This document shows positions 1-12,066 of a stretch of 64,000 bases of DNA, piece after piece. The notes beneath the pieces are model-generated. The model saw only the letters and a program-made list of their open reading frames with translations. It ran no database searches and was not told the origin of the DNA. The stretch comes from Gnetum montanum (lineage: Eukaryota; Streptophyta; Gnetopsida; Gnetales; Gnetaceae): NCBI GenBank assembly GCA_015680685.1, contig MNCI01025435.1, positions 276,176 to 340,175 of the forward strand, in the 5' to 3' direction. Made by a program: the position numbers and the translations under genes. Within the stretch, counting starts at the first letter, position 1. Each line of letters begins with the position of its first letter.

Positions 1-1420
1 ATGGAGCCACATGTTCCATTAAAAAATTATCTTGAGATCCATAATATTAAAAGTATAACCAGAACCATAATATGCACATAATGTTAAGAAATAAGTTAAC
101 CCAGAATGCCCTAAAAAGTGACCATCCATAAGAACAAGTTGGCCCATATAGATCTCACCTATCTTGAATGTTATTAGTAATTCTTCTCAAGGATTAGTTG
201 ATCAAGCCTCACTTGATCTTAGATGAATTGATACTAGAAATAATCTCATTTGGTTTTCCTAGTCTATCATTCTATTCATGAAACTAGTCACATGAACAAT
301 TATAAGTAACGTGAGCAAGCAGTGATTGGCTAATAATCCCTTCCAATTAGTGTCCTTTGTAATAACCTATGTGTTGGCGACCGTTTAGGACGCGACCGCC
401 AACGAGTGTCCTCGAATAGGATTTAGGTGCCTGCTGGTCTCTGGCAACACCAAGGCCCAGATACCTCCAAATAAACTCAGTAGTTAATGTGAGTATGTGT
501 ATGTGCTGTTGCGGCATGTGGTTGTGTAAAATGTAACGATTGCGTTGTATGTAAACTACAAATGACTTACTTTAAAGAGATTCAGCCAACTTTGCCAAGT
601 ACTGTGAGTTCTTGAAAATTTCCTATTTTGTTCAACTGCCTAGTCTACGCGGTCCTTATAATACCTACTTGTAACAAATAAAATTTTACAAAAACATTTG
701 AGCACAACTCCGCAATCTACTCCTAATTTTCCCCAGAGAAAGAGATAGTTCCACAAGAAAACTAGAAATAGAGCAAGATTCAATGGAAATAAGCAGAAAA
801 GAAAAGAAAGCAGATTTGTGTAGACCTCAAATATTTAAACAAGGTAAAATGACACGAGAAAACACTTCGCAGTAAAGCTATCCCAAATTCAATATCTACG
901 AAATGTTCAAACTTCCAAGGCTCAAACAAGCAATTTCTTCAAGATAATCCTATTATGCTACCGAAAATTGTTGCGTAAACTACCACGTACGAGACTCCAT
1001 TTTGACTAGATAATAGATGTCAATGATTGCATTCAAACAGAACCTTTAAAAGACTTGACAATTTCTGATTAAAATACCATGGGAATTCACTTTAAAGATA
1101 AAAAGAAGCTATTCTGGTTCCATCAAAATACCAAATATTTTCTGAACCCTCTCGACTACTGAATTGTTCAATGGCGTGACTACAAACAGAGGCTCTCTTA
1201 CAACAATCCCAATAGCGGTTCCCATACGTTGCACAATAACGAAATTCACTACTAAAATGCTCTCAAGGATTTTAAACACAAGCGCTTCTATGGCAAAATT
1301 TTAATAGAAATTTCTATCGGGCAACAAGAACAATAAGAGCAATCTAAAAATCCCAAAATTACTTGCCAAAGATGATACTATCTAAACCACTAGCTAAACA
1401 ATTTAAACAAAACAAAAAAT
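1..1420. other. Non-coding, unassigned left flank
   Basis: I see no gene, LTR terminus or RNA gene here. The sequence is AT-rich apart from about 100 bases near 370-470 that keep several CpG dinucleotides. The general texture resembles plant retroelement LTR or UTR sequence, but no terminus, primer site or polypurine tract could be placed. Confidence 0.4.
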
Positions 1421-1803
1421 GAAATGCATAACTCACAGGACCATGAAAAAGAGGCTGAAATCTTTATTCTAGCAAGCCATCTTGCAAGCAATCTTCTTTA
1501 CAAATCTTCTTTGATCCCAAGTGTGATGTGTGAGACCCCTTGTGTGATAATGATGATTTCAAGTGATGATCCTCCCTTCCCCTTGAAGCCTTTTTACCAA
1601 GTTCCAAGGTAGGTAGGGAAGTTACATATTCAAAAATATCTCACCTAACTTTTCTCCCAAGTAACTTGGCCAACCAATTAGGAGATTACTTGCCCAACAA
1701 GTTAGGAGGTTACTTGCCCAACAAGTTAGGTAAGTTACAACAATTTTGGGTGGTTTCAACCACCAAAGAGATAAAAAAGCTGCGGTTGACAAGTGTCCCA
1801 TGT

Positions 1804-1930
1804 AGTTGCCAAGTGTCTTCATGTAGTTGCCAAGTGTCTTCATTTAGTTGCCAAGTGTCTTCATTCAGTTGCCAAGTGTCTTCATTCATTTGCCAAGTGT
1901 CTTCATTTAGTTGCCAAGTGTTCACCATGG
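1804..1930. repeat. 21-bp minisatellite, about six units
   Basis: A unit of about 21 bp, AGTTGCCAAGTGTCTTCATT with small changes, is repeated head to tail about six times. Degenerate relatives (GTTGACAAGTGGCC) continue to about 2,050. Just upstream, 1,665-1,735 holds a second short tandem repeat based on TTGCCCAACAAGTTAGG. Open frames across the array are a by-product of a unit length divisible by three. Confidence 0.85.
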
Positions 1931-2021
1931 AGAGAAACAAGTTGCAGTTGACACGTGTCCCATTTAGTTGACAAGTGGCCATTGTGGAGATAAAGAGGTT
2001 GTAGTTGACAAGTGGCCTTTG

Positions 2022-2039
2022 TGGTGGTTATAACCACCA
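2022..2039. repeat. Perfect 18-bp palindrome
   Basis: TGGTGGTTA is followed directly by its reverse complement TAACCACCA. A weaker version (TGGTTTCAACCACCA) lies near 1,750, so the minisatellite is flanked by two related palindromes. Function unknown. Confidence 0.7.
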
Positions 2040-2232
2040 TTTCAATTGACAAGTGTTCAATTCTCATAGGACTTTGAACAATTGTTGCATAAATTCCCTT
2101 TTTAAATCAATATTATATTTTATTGTTATTTATATCATAGTAGTAGAGATAATAACCATGGATTTGATGCATGGGTTGATATATAAATATATGTATGCGT
2201 ATACAACCGAATGCATAAGTGGAGTTGTACTC

Positions 2233-2447
2233 TCACATTTTAATTTGTGGCACCTCGAATGTAATCCCAGTTATATCAAGGCCGATTCCATATTCATCTT
2301 CTCTGCACTTTATTACAGAAAAAGTAACTAGAGCTACTCTATCATAAGCTAGAGAGATATCTACAATTGATACACCATTTTCTTTTGACTCTAGATAAAC
2401 CCTCATGCCAACATTCCCAATTGCAATGTCATTATCCCTTGATTTTC
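2233..2447 (-). CDS. Unidentified open stretch, possible exon relic
   Basis: On the minus strand about 70 codons are open between an upstream stop near 2,450 and a TGA at 2,233-2,235, with an internal ATG at 2,404-2,406. The composition is protein-like (mixed acidic, basic and hydrophobic residues, including the strings GNVGMRVYLES and VDISLAYDRVALVTFS) and unlike the low-complexity frames around it. I do not recognise the family. It could be an exon of a decayed host gene, a piece of a captured gene, or chance. No convincing splice sites or neighbouring exons were found. Confidence 0.3.
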
Positions 2448-2449
2448 AA

Positions 2450-3575
2450 AACATTCAATTCAGCAACATTTTCATTTCTATTCCAACTTCATGGTTAATT
2501 AACTGTTGCAGAATTCTTTACAAGAAAGAACATAATCCTCCTTGAACAGTTTCAGTTCATTAGGATTCTGTACCTCACCATTTGCAAATAAGTCCACCTG
2601 TTCCATGAAATGGTAAAAATGTGCCAACACTATCGACAATCATAGGTAACATGGGTTAAGTATGATAGCCAACCCTATCCTCCAAAATGCCTATCCATTA
2701 ACACATAAACCAGGCTATCCAAGTTACACTCATAGATGACAATCAAGTATTAGAGACCATAATAGACTTCCAATAACATCTACTCCTTAATCATATTGAA
2801 TGTATAGTTGAGAGGCTAAAACATTAGAAAATGCATATGTTTGAACATTAGAGATTAGGTACAGTCTAGAGGATGAAAAAATAATATAAAACAATGAAGG
2901 ATGGTAGATCATGAATTGATCATGGCTTGTGGTTATAAGTGGAAGATTGATCATGACTTGTGATTAGGTCATTGTGAATGTCACAATGTTGACACAACAT
3001 GTGAAACTCACTACTACTCATTTTTTCCTAACCAAAACTCATGGTCATGTCATGGACTAGACCATGATCTCACCACGAGTTGTGGAGAACCTCACAACTT
3101 AAAATATTTACCTCAGCCTAGGTTTACAATCACCTATAAGGTCATAACTCATGATTTACTCATGGTCAAGATCACAACCTCATCATTACCTCTAATCTTT
3201 GTTAGCACCTTTACTAGAAGTCATCGTATTAAGACATGCCACCTGAGATGTGTCAAAAGGCATAGAAAATATTAGGAAAAGAGCATAAAATGATACTGAA
3301 ATTACATCATAAATATTACAAGAGTTTAAACAACATAGGGAGTTGAAGAAATAAGAAATTATAAGATAATAATTGATTCATTAAAATTATGACAAGGAGA
3401 CTAAAACACCTCAAGGAAAATTCATGTTGCAAATAAAAGCTCATAGCCAATATTTTTGTTGTAATTTGGTGGAGATCTGGAGGTAGAAATAATTGCCTTC
3501 TTTTCCCACCAAAAAATCCTATACTGTGGCCTTCTTTTAGTATAATTTTAAGTCATTTTTAATGTAAAATATGAG
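2450..3575. other. Non-coding, loosely repetitive
   Basis: No gene is seen. Between about 2,890 and 3,200 the words ATCATGG, CATGACTTGTG and ACTCATGGTCA recur in both orientations, suggesting a very degenerate array of short inverted repeats. Confidence 0.4.
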
Positions 3576-3579
3576 ATTT

Positions 3580-3900
3580 TTAGCCCACAAGCTATAAATC
3601 CCATTTACTCTAGCTTATGAGGGCTAAAAATGGTCCACAAGCTATAAATTCCATTTACTTCAAACTTTGGAAGCTAAAAATGCATCACACAAGTTGTAAA
3701 TCCCATTTACTTTAGCTTGTGGGGGCTAAAAATGCTCCACAAGCTATAAATATCATTTACTCTAGCTTGTGGAGGATTAAAATGCTCCACAAGCTATAAA
3801 TCCCATTTACTCTAGCTTGTGGGGGCTAAAAATGCTCCACAAGTTGTAAATTCCATTTGCTCCAACTTGTGGAGGTTAAAAATGCTCCACATGCTACAAA
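3580..3900. repeat. 50-bp tandem array of alternating inverted repeats
   Basis: About six units begin near 3,591, 3,641, 3,692, 3,743, 3,793 and 3,843, a period of 50-51 bp. Each unit has an arm CCACAAGCTA and its reverse complement TAGCTTGTGG, separated alternately by TAAATCCCATTTACTC and by a GCTAAAAATG-type loop. Perfect 12-bp stems can be drawn at 3,763-3,774/3,785-3,796 and, with a different arm sequence, at 3,835-3,846/3,863-3,874. It may belong to the leader of the T1 element, whose gag begins about 2 kb downstream. That link is inference. Confidence 0.8.
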
Positions 3901-5160
3901 AAAATTAATCTTTTTATCTCATATACTATACATTCCATCTCCACAAGCTATGATAGCTTGTGAGGTAGCTTGTGGAACTTGGGTTTTAATTCCACATGCT
4001 ACAAATTTCAGCCCCACATGCTATAGCAAATTGTGGAGTAGTATGTGGTATTTGGACATTAATTTTAGATGCTATACATCTTAGTCCCACATGCTATGGG
4101 AGCATGTGATACTTGGGTTTTGAATCCACATGCTACACTTTGGCCTAGGAACAATTTGTAATTCTCTAAAACTATAATAGATGCTGGCACAGTAGATCCA
4201 AAGCCTATTTATACTAAATTAAGCAATATTTTTTTGGATATTTTGGCAATAATATTTGGTAAAATATTTGCAATCCATTTTTAGCTAAAAGGTCACATAG
4301 AAGCAACAGAATAGGAGCTTTTGTAGCCTTTCAAAACCTTGTAATGTAAATCAAGTAGACAAAAAGATATAGTTGAGTGTAGAACATATCCTACCTCCTA
4401 CATCAAATCTCAAAGTCATTTATGTATTTTTTGGTTTTAAAACCCACTGATTTATATCTCTAAAAATATTTTTTTTACACTATTTTTACATTATTTAACC
4501 CAATTTGTAGTTGTTTTGGCACTTTTTATGCATATTTTTCTCTTTTGAGTAATAAAATTTTCAAGTCCCTAAGCAATCAATGAGACCATTTAGGGCACTC
4601 CAAATTCTTTTCAAGGCTTGTGGATCCCAAAGTTAAACTATCTTGCATGGGATTTTTTGGTTTTCAAGCACCAAAATTTTCTTTTGTTATGCTTTTTGAA
4701 GCTAGAAAGAGGGCCTTTGCCTAACTTCTTAGTCAAAAACTCATGTATTGATTTTTTGTCTATTTCTTCTTTCACTTGTTAGCCTATTTAACAAAGAAAA
4801 AAGTCATTTTGGATTTCATAGAACCCTATTGTGTGGCCTTGTAGCTATTTTTGTTCATGAAAAATTTTATTACTATGTTTGGCAGTTGTAGTGTGTAGCA
4901 CTGCCCCTATTCTCTGCACTCTACATTTGAAAACTTAATTTTTTTCGATTGTAGTGCACAATGTTTCCACATTCCCCTACACTACCTTTGTAGTTGTAGT
5001 GCACACCGTTATCTCTATTTTCACTATTTATACTGTGCAATTTTTTTTTGCCTTTTTCATTTTGTACACTACAACCCATTTGCATTTGTTTACATATGTT
5101 GAAAATAAAACTTAAAATAAAATTTGAAAATTTACTTTTATAGTTGTAGTGTGTTTAAAG
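3900..5160. other. Non-coding spacer with short repeats
   Basis: From 3,900 to about 4,140 decayed relatives of the previous array continue (CCACATGCTATA words). After that the sequence is AT-rich with no gene. Between 4,880 and 5,160 the word TTGTAGTGCACA and variants recur about four times. Confidence 0.45.
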
Positions 5161-5640
5161 CCTATCCATTCCATATGCTATAGCTTCACAAGCTATAGCT
5201 TCATAAGCTATACTCATCCCACAAGCTATAGCTCCATAAGCTATAGCTTCATAGGCTGCAACCTCATCCCACAAGCTATATCTTTCTAAGTTGCAATCTC
5301 TTCCACAAGCTATAGCTCCAAAAGTTGTAGCTTTGTATGCTACAATTCTTTGTAGGCTATAGCTTCACAAGTTGAAGGCTACACACTTCATACACTATAG
5401 TCCCACAAGCTATAGGCTATAACTTTACAAGCTATAGGCTATAACCTTCACACGCTATAGCCTCACACATTGTAACTTCACAACCTACAATTCCACATGC
5501 TATGAGTTTCATACACTATGAAAGTCTCACATGCTAGAGCTTCATATGTTGTGATTCTCACATGTTGAAGCTTCACACATTGCAACTTCATACATTGTTA
5601 AGTTTTACATGTTGTGAGCTTTATACACTACAAGCTAGAG
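5160..5640. repeat. Irregular array of ACAAGCTATAG words
   Basis: Dozens of short words such as ACAAGCTATAGCTTC, AAGCTATAGGCTATAAC and ACATGTTGAAGC are packed into about 480 bp with an irregular spacing of 12-25 bp. Many contain the palindrome AGCTATAGCT. The words share CACAAGCTATA with the array at 3.6-3.9 kb, so both probably derive from one ancestral repeat. Confidence 0.75.
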
Positions 5641-5749
5641 CTAGTTCAAAACATCAAAAACCTTAGAGAACATTTATCATGTTTGACCAATTAATTAGTT
5701 TCATATGTTTTATGCTTTTTGTTTCAACTATTCGACCATATAACATTGT

Positions 5750-7765
5750 TTCCATGATCTTGAATTAGGAACATGCTCATGTATATGATCATAAGGACCT
5801 AATTGTAGTGGAGCATAGGAAGTTTCTTAAATAATTAGACTTAGTTTGGTGCATGCACACATGGATGTACCATAGTATAACTTCATATCTGAAAAAATCC
5901 AAGCAAGTTTGTACATCCCATGTAAGGAGTTTGACTCTAAGCATCACTACGAGTTGACCTACAAGAATGGAAAGGAATGTATCCCTTCACCATATGACCA
6001 CGTCAAATTATCTAAATTTTACATGTACTTGTTAGCATAGTTGGTGAGTGTGGATGATAATGAAGTAAGTGAAAAGGCTAGTTTAGGATCCCACATAGAG
6101 GATCAAGACAATTTTAGAGTGAGTATGAGCCGAATACATTCATAGGGACATTTCCCAATGATCTATCCTAGAGGTAACCATGTTTAACTTTGTTCCTTCT
6201 ACTTTAGCAGTGAATCAAACTCTACCTATAACCTTCACAAGCTCAAGTTCCCAATCTACTTCCTTGTTCACTTCACTATTTACCTTAGCATCCTTCACTA
6301 TTGTGTCTTAACCCTTACTAGTAATTTCCTCCATGCCCTAATCTTTTACAATCTTGGTTGGTTCTTCTCTCAGAATGCAAATTCTATGTGTATTACATAA
6401 TCCATTTATTTCTAATAACTCCCTTATTCCTTATGGCCTAGTGCAAACATTACTTCCCATGTTTAACCCTACTACATCATTAGTTACATGACCCCTCTAG
6501 TCTATACTATTGTCTATTCCGCAACCTCCAATCATCCAACAACAACAAGTGTAGCTCTCAGGAGCTCCAAAAAGGCACAAATCAAGCCTTTTAACTAATT
6601 AAAGACCTTACTGAGAAGCTACAAAAACTAGAGGCTATTACAACAAAAATGGAAAAGATTATGAACTTCTATTAAGATGATCTCATTAGCCCTACCATTC
6701 CCCAAATAACCTTACCCACAGACATGTCTATCTCAAACTTCACTAAATACAACAGTGAAGCAGATCCTAGTGCAATCTTGTCACCTTCTATTCTAAATGT
6801 TTGTTGTTGTAAGTGTGGCCTCACACAATACTAAAATTTTTTCCTATGTCTCTAGAAGGAAAGACTACCTAGAGGTTCTATCTTTTTCTTTGAAGACTTG
6901 ATAACCCATTTTTTCAATCTTTTGAAATACAACCTAAAGCCTGATATGAAATTTGATCACTCATAAAAGTGAGGTAGGGGCCACTTGAACTTGTCCAAAT
7001 ATTCATTTAGATATGGAATGCCATGCTTAATGAGATTTATGAGCCCATATCTAAGATCCATCTCTTGGTCATCTTTAAGGGAGCAATTAATGAATTCATC
7101 AAGTTAAAGCTTTACTATTTAGAACCTCGATCATTAAGCCAAGCCTTTTTACAAATCAAGAACATTGAGGAGGTGGTTGAAGCTAGTAATGATTTAGCCT
7201 ATGTGACCTACAAGAACTAGCACTCTAGGAGGGATAAGAATAAGATCAAATAAGTGCAAACAACCATGGTTGCAGTATCCAAGGATACGAAGTAAGAAAA
7301 GAGATGAAAGTATCCACCATGTGACACATCTTCTAACTAATCTTAATCATATACTTTATATGCTTCTAACTAGCCAAGAGAAAATTTTGAGTGCAAGGAA
7401 AAATCTAAATACATAAAGTTATCCATGAAGCCCTTTAAGCTTCTAGAATAGTTACTTAAAGACAATGATATTCAACATAAGAAATTGTCCAAGGAGGCTT
7501 ATAAGAGGCATGATTGTCTTTTCAAGATAGCTAGGGACCCAACCATAGCAACTAAAGACTATTTGAAACTACCAAAGTACTTTAGGCTTGATAGGTTCTA
7601 CGATTATCACCAACTGGCTGGTCATGACACTAATTTTTGCATAGTTTTAAAAGATGATCTTCAAAAGATGATCAACTATGGAGAGTTGGCATTAAATGAG
7701 TCCAACTCTCCAAACACCAATAATAACTCTTACACCATCACCTCGTTTACAACAACCAAATAGTC
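5750..7765 (+). pseudogene. T1 element: decayed Tat-type gag
   Basis: Broken plus-strand frames match, piece by piece, the gag of T2 on the minus strand at 35.7-34.6 and 28.2-26.9 kb. The shared marks are a YELTYKNGKE-like segment near 5,950 and the C-terminal segment around 7,610-7,690 (GHDT, then LKDDLQKMI). That last piece resembles the CxYHxxxGHxTxxC zinc-binding end of plant gypsy gag, but the first cysteine is replaced. Gag would form the particle of the element. Stops and frameshifts occur throughout. The true start was not found and T1 has no recognisable 5' LTR in the window. Confidence 0.65.
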
Positions 7766-9030
7766 TAGCCCTCATAAGAAACCATTTATCATCAAGGTAC
7801 CACTAGTTAGCACTCGGTCCCAAAACCCAAAGCCTAGAGACCTCTTTGTCATAAGTGTATCAGCACCTTTAGTTCCTAAAGAGCCTTTCATTATACATGT
7901 TCTCCTTTCAATGGAATCAACATCATAACCCAAACAATGCACTATCTATCCTTCTAAGGCTCAAGAACTGTTCGTTATTAGATCTCTTTGCCTTCAATAA
8001 GAAAACCTATGATGAACCATAACCATGGCTTACCTATTATGGCCAATAACTCAATGATAAACAAGAAGCCACTACAATGGTGAGGAAAATAACCTATCAC
8101 TAAATCAATAACTAAGCCCACTAAAGGTAGCCAACAACAAAAGGATTGGAAGAAAGTTGATCCACTAAGACTTATACTAAGAATAGCTAGATCCATGAAT
8201 AAGGGGTCCAAGCCACATATGTTAACATTTGAGCCAAAAAATTTAGGAAGAATTGAGGAATTTAAGACCACCAAGGTTGAAAGATCATACACCAAAGAAA
8301 AGAATTTTTTGGCAATACTAGAATATGCCAAGTGATTCCTCAAATAAAAGAACACATCACTAAACCTATACAACCTACTCATGACTTCTCCTGCTCATAG
8401 AGATGTGTTGGCTTAAATGTTGACTTCTATTCCTATGAGTAGAGTTAGGCCTACAAACAAAGAATCCATTCACTCATTAATAGAGCAAAATTTGCTTAGG
8501 AAGGACAAATATCACCCCATGTTGACCTTTCATGATAGTGAAGTGAAGGTTGACCCATGGAATGGGGAAGTGTTATATGCTCCTCTCCTCATTACTATAC
8601 GTGTTACCAAGTATAAGGTTCATCATGTCTATGTAATTAATAGGGACACAACTAATGTGGTGTAATTTACCATTGCTGAGAAACTAAGCCTACCTAAAAA
8701 CATCTAAGAAACCTCTACCTCAATACTTAATTCATTCAACGAATCATGAGTAGCGGTTTTAGGTTCTATCTCCTTGGATTTCATAGCCAAGGAACAATTT
8801 CCCACATTCGCCAACTTCCTAGTAGTTGAAGAGTTACTAGGTCGTAACTTGATCCTAGGAACACCATGGTTAGATAAGTTTTGAGTAGTCTCATCTCCTA
8901 TACATCAAGAGATTCACTTGCCATATAAGGATGATAAAATCCTAATTTGCATGGATAATACATGTTCACCATCTATTAATAATATCAACATTGACCGGGG
9001 TTTGGAGGTGGAATTTCAAGATGAAACTCT
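7766..9030 (+). pseudogene. T1 element: gag-protease linker and protease relic
   Basis: The frame at 8,417-8,665 and the segment near 8,800-8,880 (FLVVEELLG, then LILGTPWLD) have the look of the second half of a retroviral-type aspartic protease, where a hydrophobic strand precedes ILGxPWL. The same segment occurs in T2 at 26.3 kb. The catalytic DSG is not intact. T1 pol is absent: a copia LTR starts 400 bp downstream and probably marks where a later insertion cut T1. Confidence 0.6.
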
Positions 9031-9339
9031 TGACACATGAGCTAGGGAAAAAACACTAAAAATAATAACAACAAGAAAATCTACAATGCTATAATGCTAA
9101 AAAGCAATGAGAACATTTGTCACTCGTCATATAAAATGAGAAAAATGATGAGCATAGGATCATACAAAGTAAATCCTTTGATCTATTGGAGATCAAGCAA
9201 CAAATACATCGTGGACATCTTATCCTTTCTTTTGTTAATGATAGTTTATTTTCTTTTAGAGATTTATACCATGTTGTAATGTTTTTTTATTCCTATTTTT
9301 TCTTTCAATGTTATCTTATGCTTGCTAGAAAATTAACAC

Positions 9340-9420
9340 GATTTTCCAAGGCCTCACACTAGCAACACACAACCCACCAAGGCCTAAAACTGGCAACACA
9401 TGGCTTGCCGAGGCTTAAAC
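9340..9420 (+). repeat. AAGGCC-type repeat of the T family (reverse orientation)
   Basis: Two to three degenerate units of the repeat whose other-strand form is GCCAGTTTTAGGCCTTGG occur here. In T2 the same motif follows the protease at 25.74-25.82 kb, and it recurs at 16.8, 17.1 and 12.93 kb. Its place downstream of protease in both T1 and T2 supports it being an integral part of the T family. Confidence 0.6.
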
Positions 9421-9441
9421 CTAACAACACAATGACATGTT

Positions 9442-10485
9442 TGTTGAAATTTTTGTATGTTAAAATCTTAGAGAAAATGGAAAATGTAGAGATGTGTTTG
9501 TGCTTGCATTCTTGCAGGACCAAGAAGAAGCCAACAGTGCTAAGACATTAAAAGGAGAGCTAAGCTAGGACAAGAGCTACGTTGAAATGATGAAATGAAG
9601 ACTAAAAATGAACAAGATAAGAACATGGATGAAAAAAGAGTCTACAAGCTAAATGAAGATGTTTTGAGGACTACCGAGATGCCAAAATGACAAAGGTATG
9701 CTCTAGATTTCAAAGTGTGTAAGTAGTGTAGATGTCTAACTTGTAGAATCAATGTCTCAGAGTAGATGTCTTCATGTAGGTGTCTACACTTTTAGGTAGA
9801 CATCTCTCCTAAATTAAGGTTGTTTGCAAATAGATGTCTCATCCTTGAAGTAGATATTCAAACTATCCATTTAGTAGCTATTACATAAATTCTAATGAGT
9901 TATTGAAAACTCAAAGGGCAAAGACTAAGTGAAATTATTGGGAAATGCATATGTATTGTTCATTGTCAAATCTATCCAAGGCTACTGAAAGAGATTTTGT
10001 GTTTGTTCTTCATTGTATTATTATTTGTATTTATTTTTTAAATTGAGCCTCATTGCAAGGACTCTGTAAATTAAGTTACACTTTATCCTTGATCTTTTTT
10101 TTCTTTCTTTGTAACTCATTAGGATTGATGCACTTCTTGTGGGAAGGCATCTTCATTGAACTTATTTGGACCTTACAAGGTTGAGTGTTTTTGTAGCAAT
10201 AAAACACTCCAAGGTAGATCTCACATTTGTAAAGGTTGTGGGATCCTTTAAACCACATTTTGAGATTGTTGGGACCTTGTAGTGTTAAGTGGCTTTATAG
10301 AAAAAAAAAATACAAAGCAAAGCTTAAATCTTGCAAAGGTTATGATGCCCTTTAAATTACATTTTTGAAGCAAAAACATCCATATGTGTACATGGATTCT
10401 ATCCTTCGAGTGTCAACTACCAAACTTGGTTGTAGTAATTTTAATTGGGAAACTTATTAAACCCTTCTTCTAAGTTTTTGGTCTT
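9442..10485 (+). mobile_element. Cp2 copia element: 5' LTR
   Basis: This stretch is the reverse-complement equivalent of the CpA LTRs at 36.13-37.29 and 42.12-43.35 kb. It starts with TGTTGAAATTTTTGTATG, carries the same clustered AGATGTCT/AGACATCT words (9,735-9,860), has the same pattern of TTGGGACCTTGTAG segments near 10,270, and is followed by a copia primer site at 10,490. The plus orientation agrees with Cp2 gag-integrase at 44.9-47.2 kb, so I read these as one element split by T2. Confidence 0.75.
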
Positions 10486-10489
10486 TAAG

Positions 10490-10505
10490 TGGTATTAGAG
10501 ATTGG
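10490..10505 (+). other. Cp2 primer-binding site
   Basis: TGGTATTAGAGATTGG is close to the TGGTATCAGAGCTTGG site that many plant copia elements use to pair with the 3' end of initiator methionine tRNA. T2 begins at the very next base, so the last five bases (ATTGG) would be the left copy of the T2 target duplication. Confidence 0.75.
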
Positions 10506-12048
10506 TGTTGGAGCTAAAAATTTTGGTTTCTAGAATAGAAACTAAAAAATCAAAGTGTTGGAATACTTTTAATCTCAAATCCCAAAGGCCTTTGGAAATG
10601 GGATTCAAGGTACCATGGACGGTTTGGCTGATTACTCTATGACTTATGAAAGTGTCGATGAAAATGACAATGAAAATGTAAATGTAAACTAAATTGAAAA
10701 TGAAAAAAAAAATGAAAATATGAACGTAAATGGAAATGAAATTGAACTTGCAATTCTAGAATAAAAATGAGTAGAGAAATGAAAATGTAAACTAAACTTC
10801 GCACAACATGAACTATAATCTTATTTAAGTAAAAAATAAAGAATAAGGTTCACAAAGTACTACCAAGAGCATAAGAACTCACTTGCAAGAGCTTGAAGTC
10901 CATTGGAGATGTCAAGCTATATTCTGCATCACCTCCATGATCCAAATTCTTACCAACTCCAATTTCTAGAAACATCTTGTTGATTTCCACTAGGGTCTAC
11001 AATATGACCATGGAATTGGTATTACACTCTTGGGGTAATGGTATTACATGGGAGCCTCTATGCATAGCGTAGGTACTAGTTATTACTTCCAAGGGTGTTG
11101 CAAGATTGTAATGGGATTTTTGGTTGTGAAAATGAAAAAGTGCTATTGCTTGTGAAAATGTTTGAACTAGAATAAAGTGTCTACATTGGGTTTTTATAGG
11201 CTAGATTTGGCTATTTTTGGATCTGTACACCACTGTCATGATTGCTAATATATTTGTGTCAATTTGCAAGTGCAACTATCATCAAATCTTAATGTAGTTA
11301 CCATTTATAGTAATTTTGGTATATATTACAGCCACAAACCCATCCATTTACTATAAATAGTTAATAGACTTTTGTGACTACGTTGGTACCATCCTCACTA
11401 TGCTAGCTTTGATGGATTATGCTGAGGCTATTGAGAAATGCCAAAAGTGGTGGAAAATGAAAAAATGATGGAACTTGTCAAAAAATGTGGGTCCCATTGA
11501 AAAATACCATTCTTGTTGGGAAATTTTGTCTATGCTAGCCACGTGAAACTATTAAAGACTTGGGATGAGTATGCTAGCCACTATCATCTTATGGAATGGA
11601 ATAGACCTTCCTTGTTGAAATTGACCTTCTTCATCAAAATAGACTTTCCCGAATAAAATTGACCTTCCCTGTTGGAATAGATGATTCTAGCATAGTTAGG
11701 GCTATACCCTTATAAAAATTGATCGAAATTTCAATTTTAGCCATTCCCAAGGCATTTTAAACCTTGCCAAACCTGAATATAGACATGAGGCACCTGTTTT
11801 CACTTGGGAAGTGAGGCAATAACAACTTTCAAGGTATTTTAACCCCAAAAAGTTGAATTATGCAAGATTGTAGCTCATGGACTATAAATCTTTCATTTAC
11901 AATGAATCCTTGCATCATGTTAGGAAATGAGATCACAACATGAATTTTTGTTGGTGTTTCATTGGCCCCTCTTTGTTGATGTCTAGAGGATTAACCTAAA
12001 AGACATCAATAAAGAATACAAAACACCATTGTAGGCTCATCACCAACA
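10506..12048 (-). repeat. T2 3' LTR
   Basis: The plus strand starts TGTTGGAGCT and ends CATCACCAACA, giving the short inverted termini TGTTGG/CCAACA. It aligns by eye along almost its whole length with 43,452-44,870 and, for its first 350 bp, with 47,250-47,604. The polypurine tract just to its right (minus strand AAGTGTGGAAGGGGAAA) fixes it as the 3' LTR of a minus-strand element. Words such as GTGACTACGTTGG near 11,375 recall the hairpin satellite at 17-20 kb. Confidence 0.8.
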
Positions 12049-12066
12049 TTTCCCCTTCCACACTTT
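12049..12066 (-). other. T2 polypurine tract
   Basis: On the minus strand a run of 18 bases, almost all purines, directly abuts the TGTTGGTGATG start of the 3' LTR. This is the expected site for plus-strand priming. Confidence 0.75.

Noticed and set aside
1666-1982. Open frames on both strands across 1.67-1.98 kb
   Set aside because: They arise from a 21-bp repeat whose length is a multiple of three. The translations are simple repeats of the unit.
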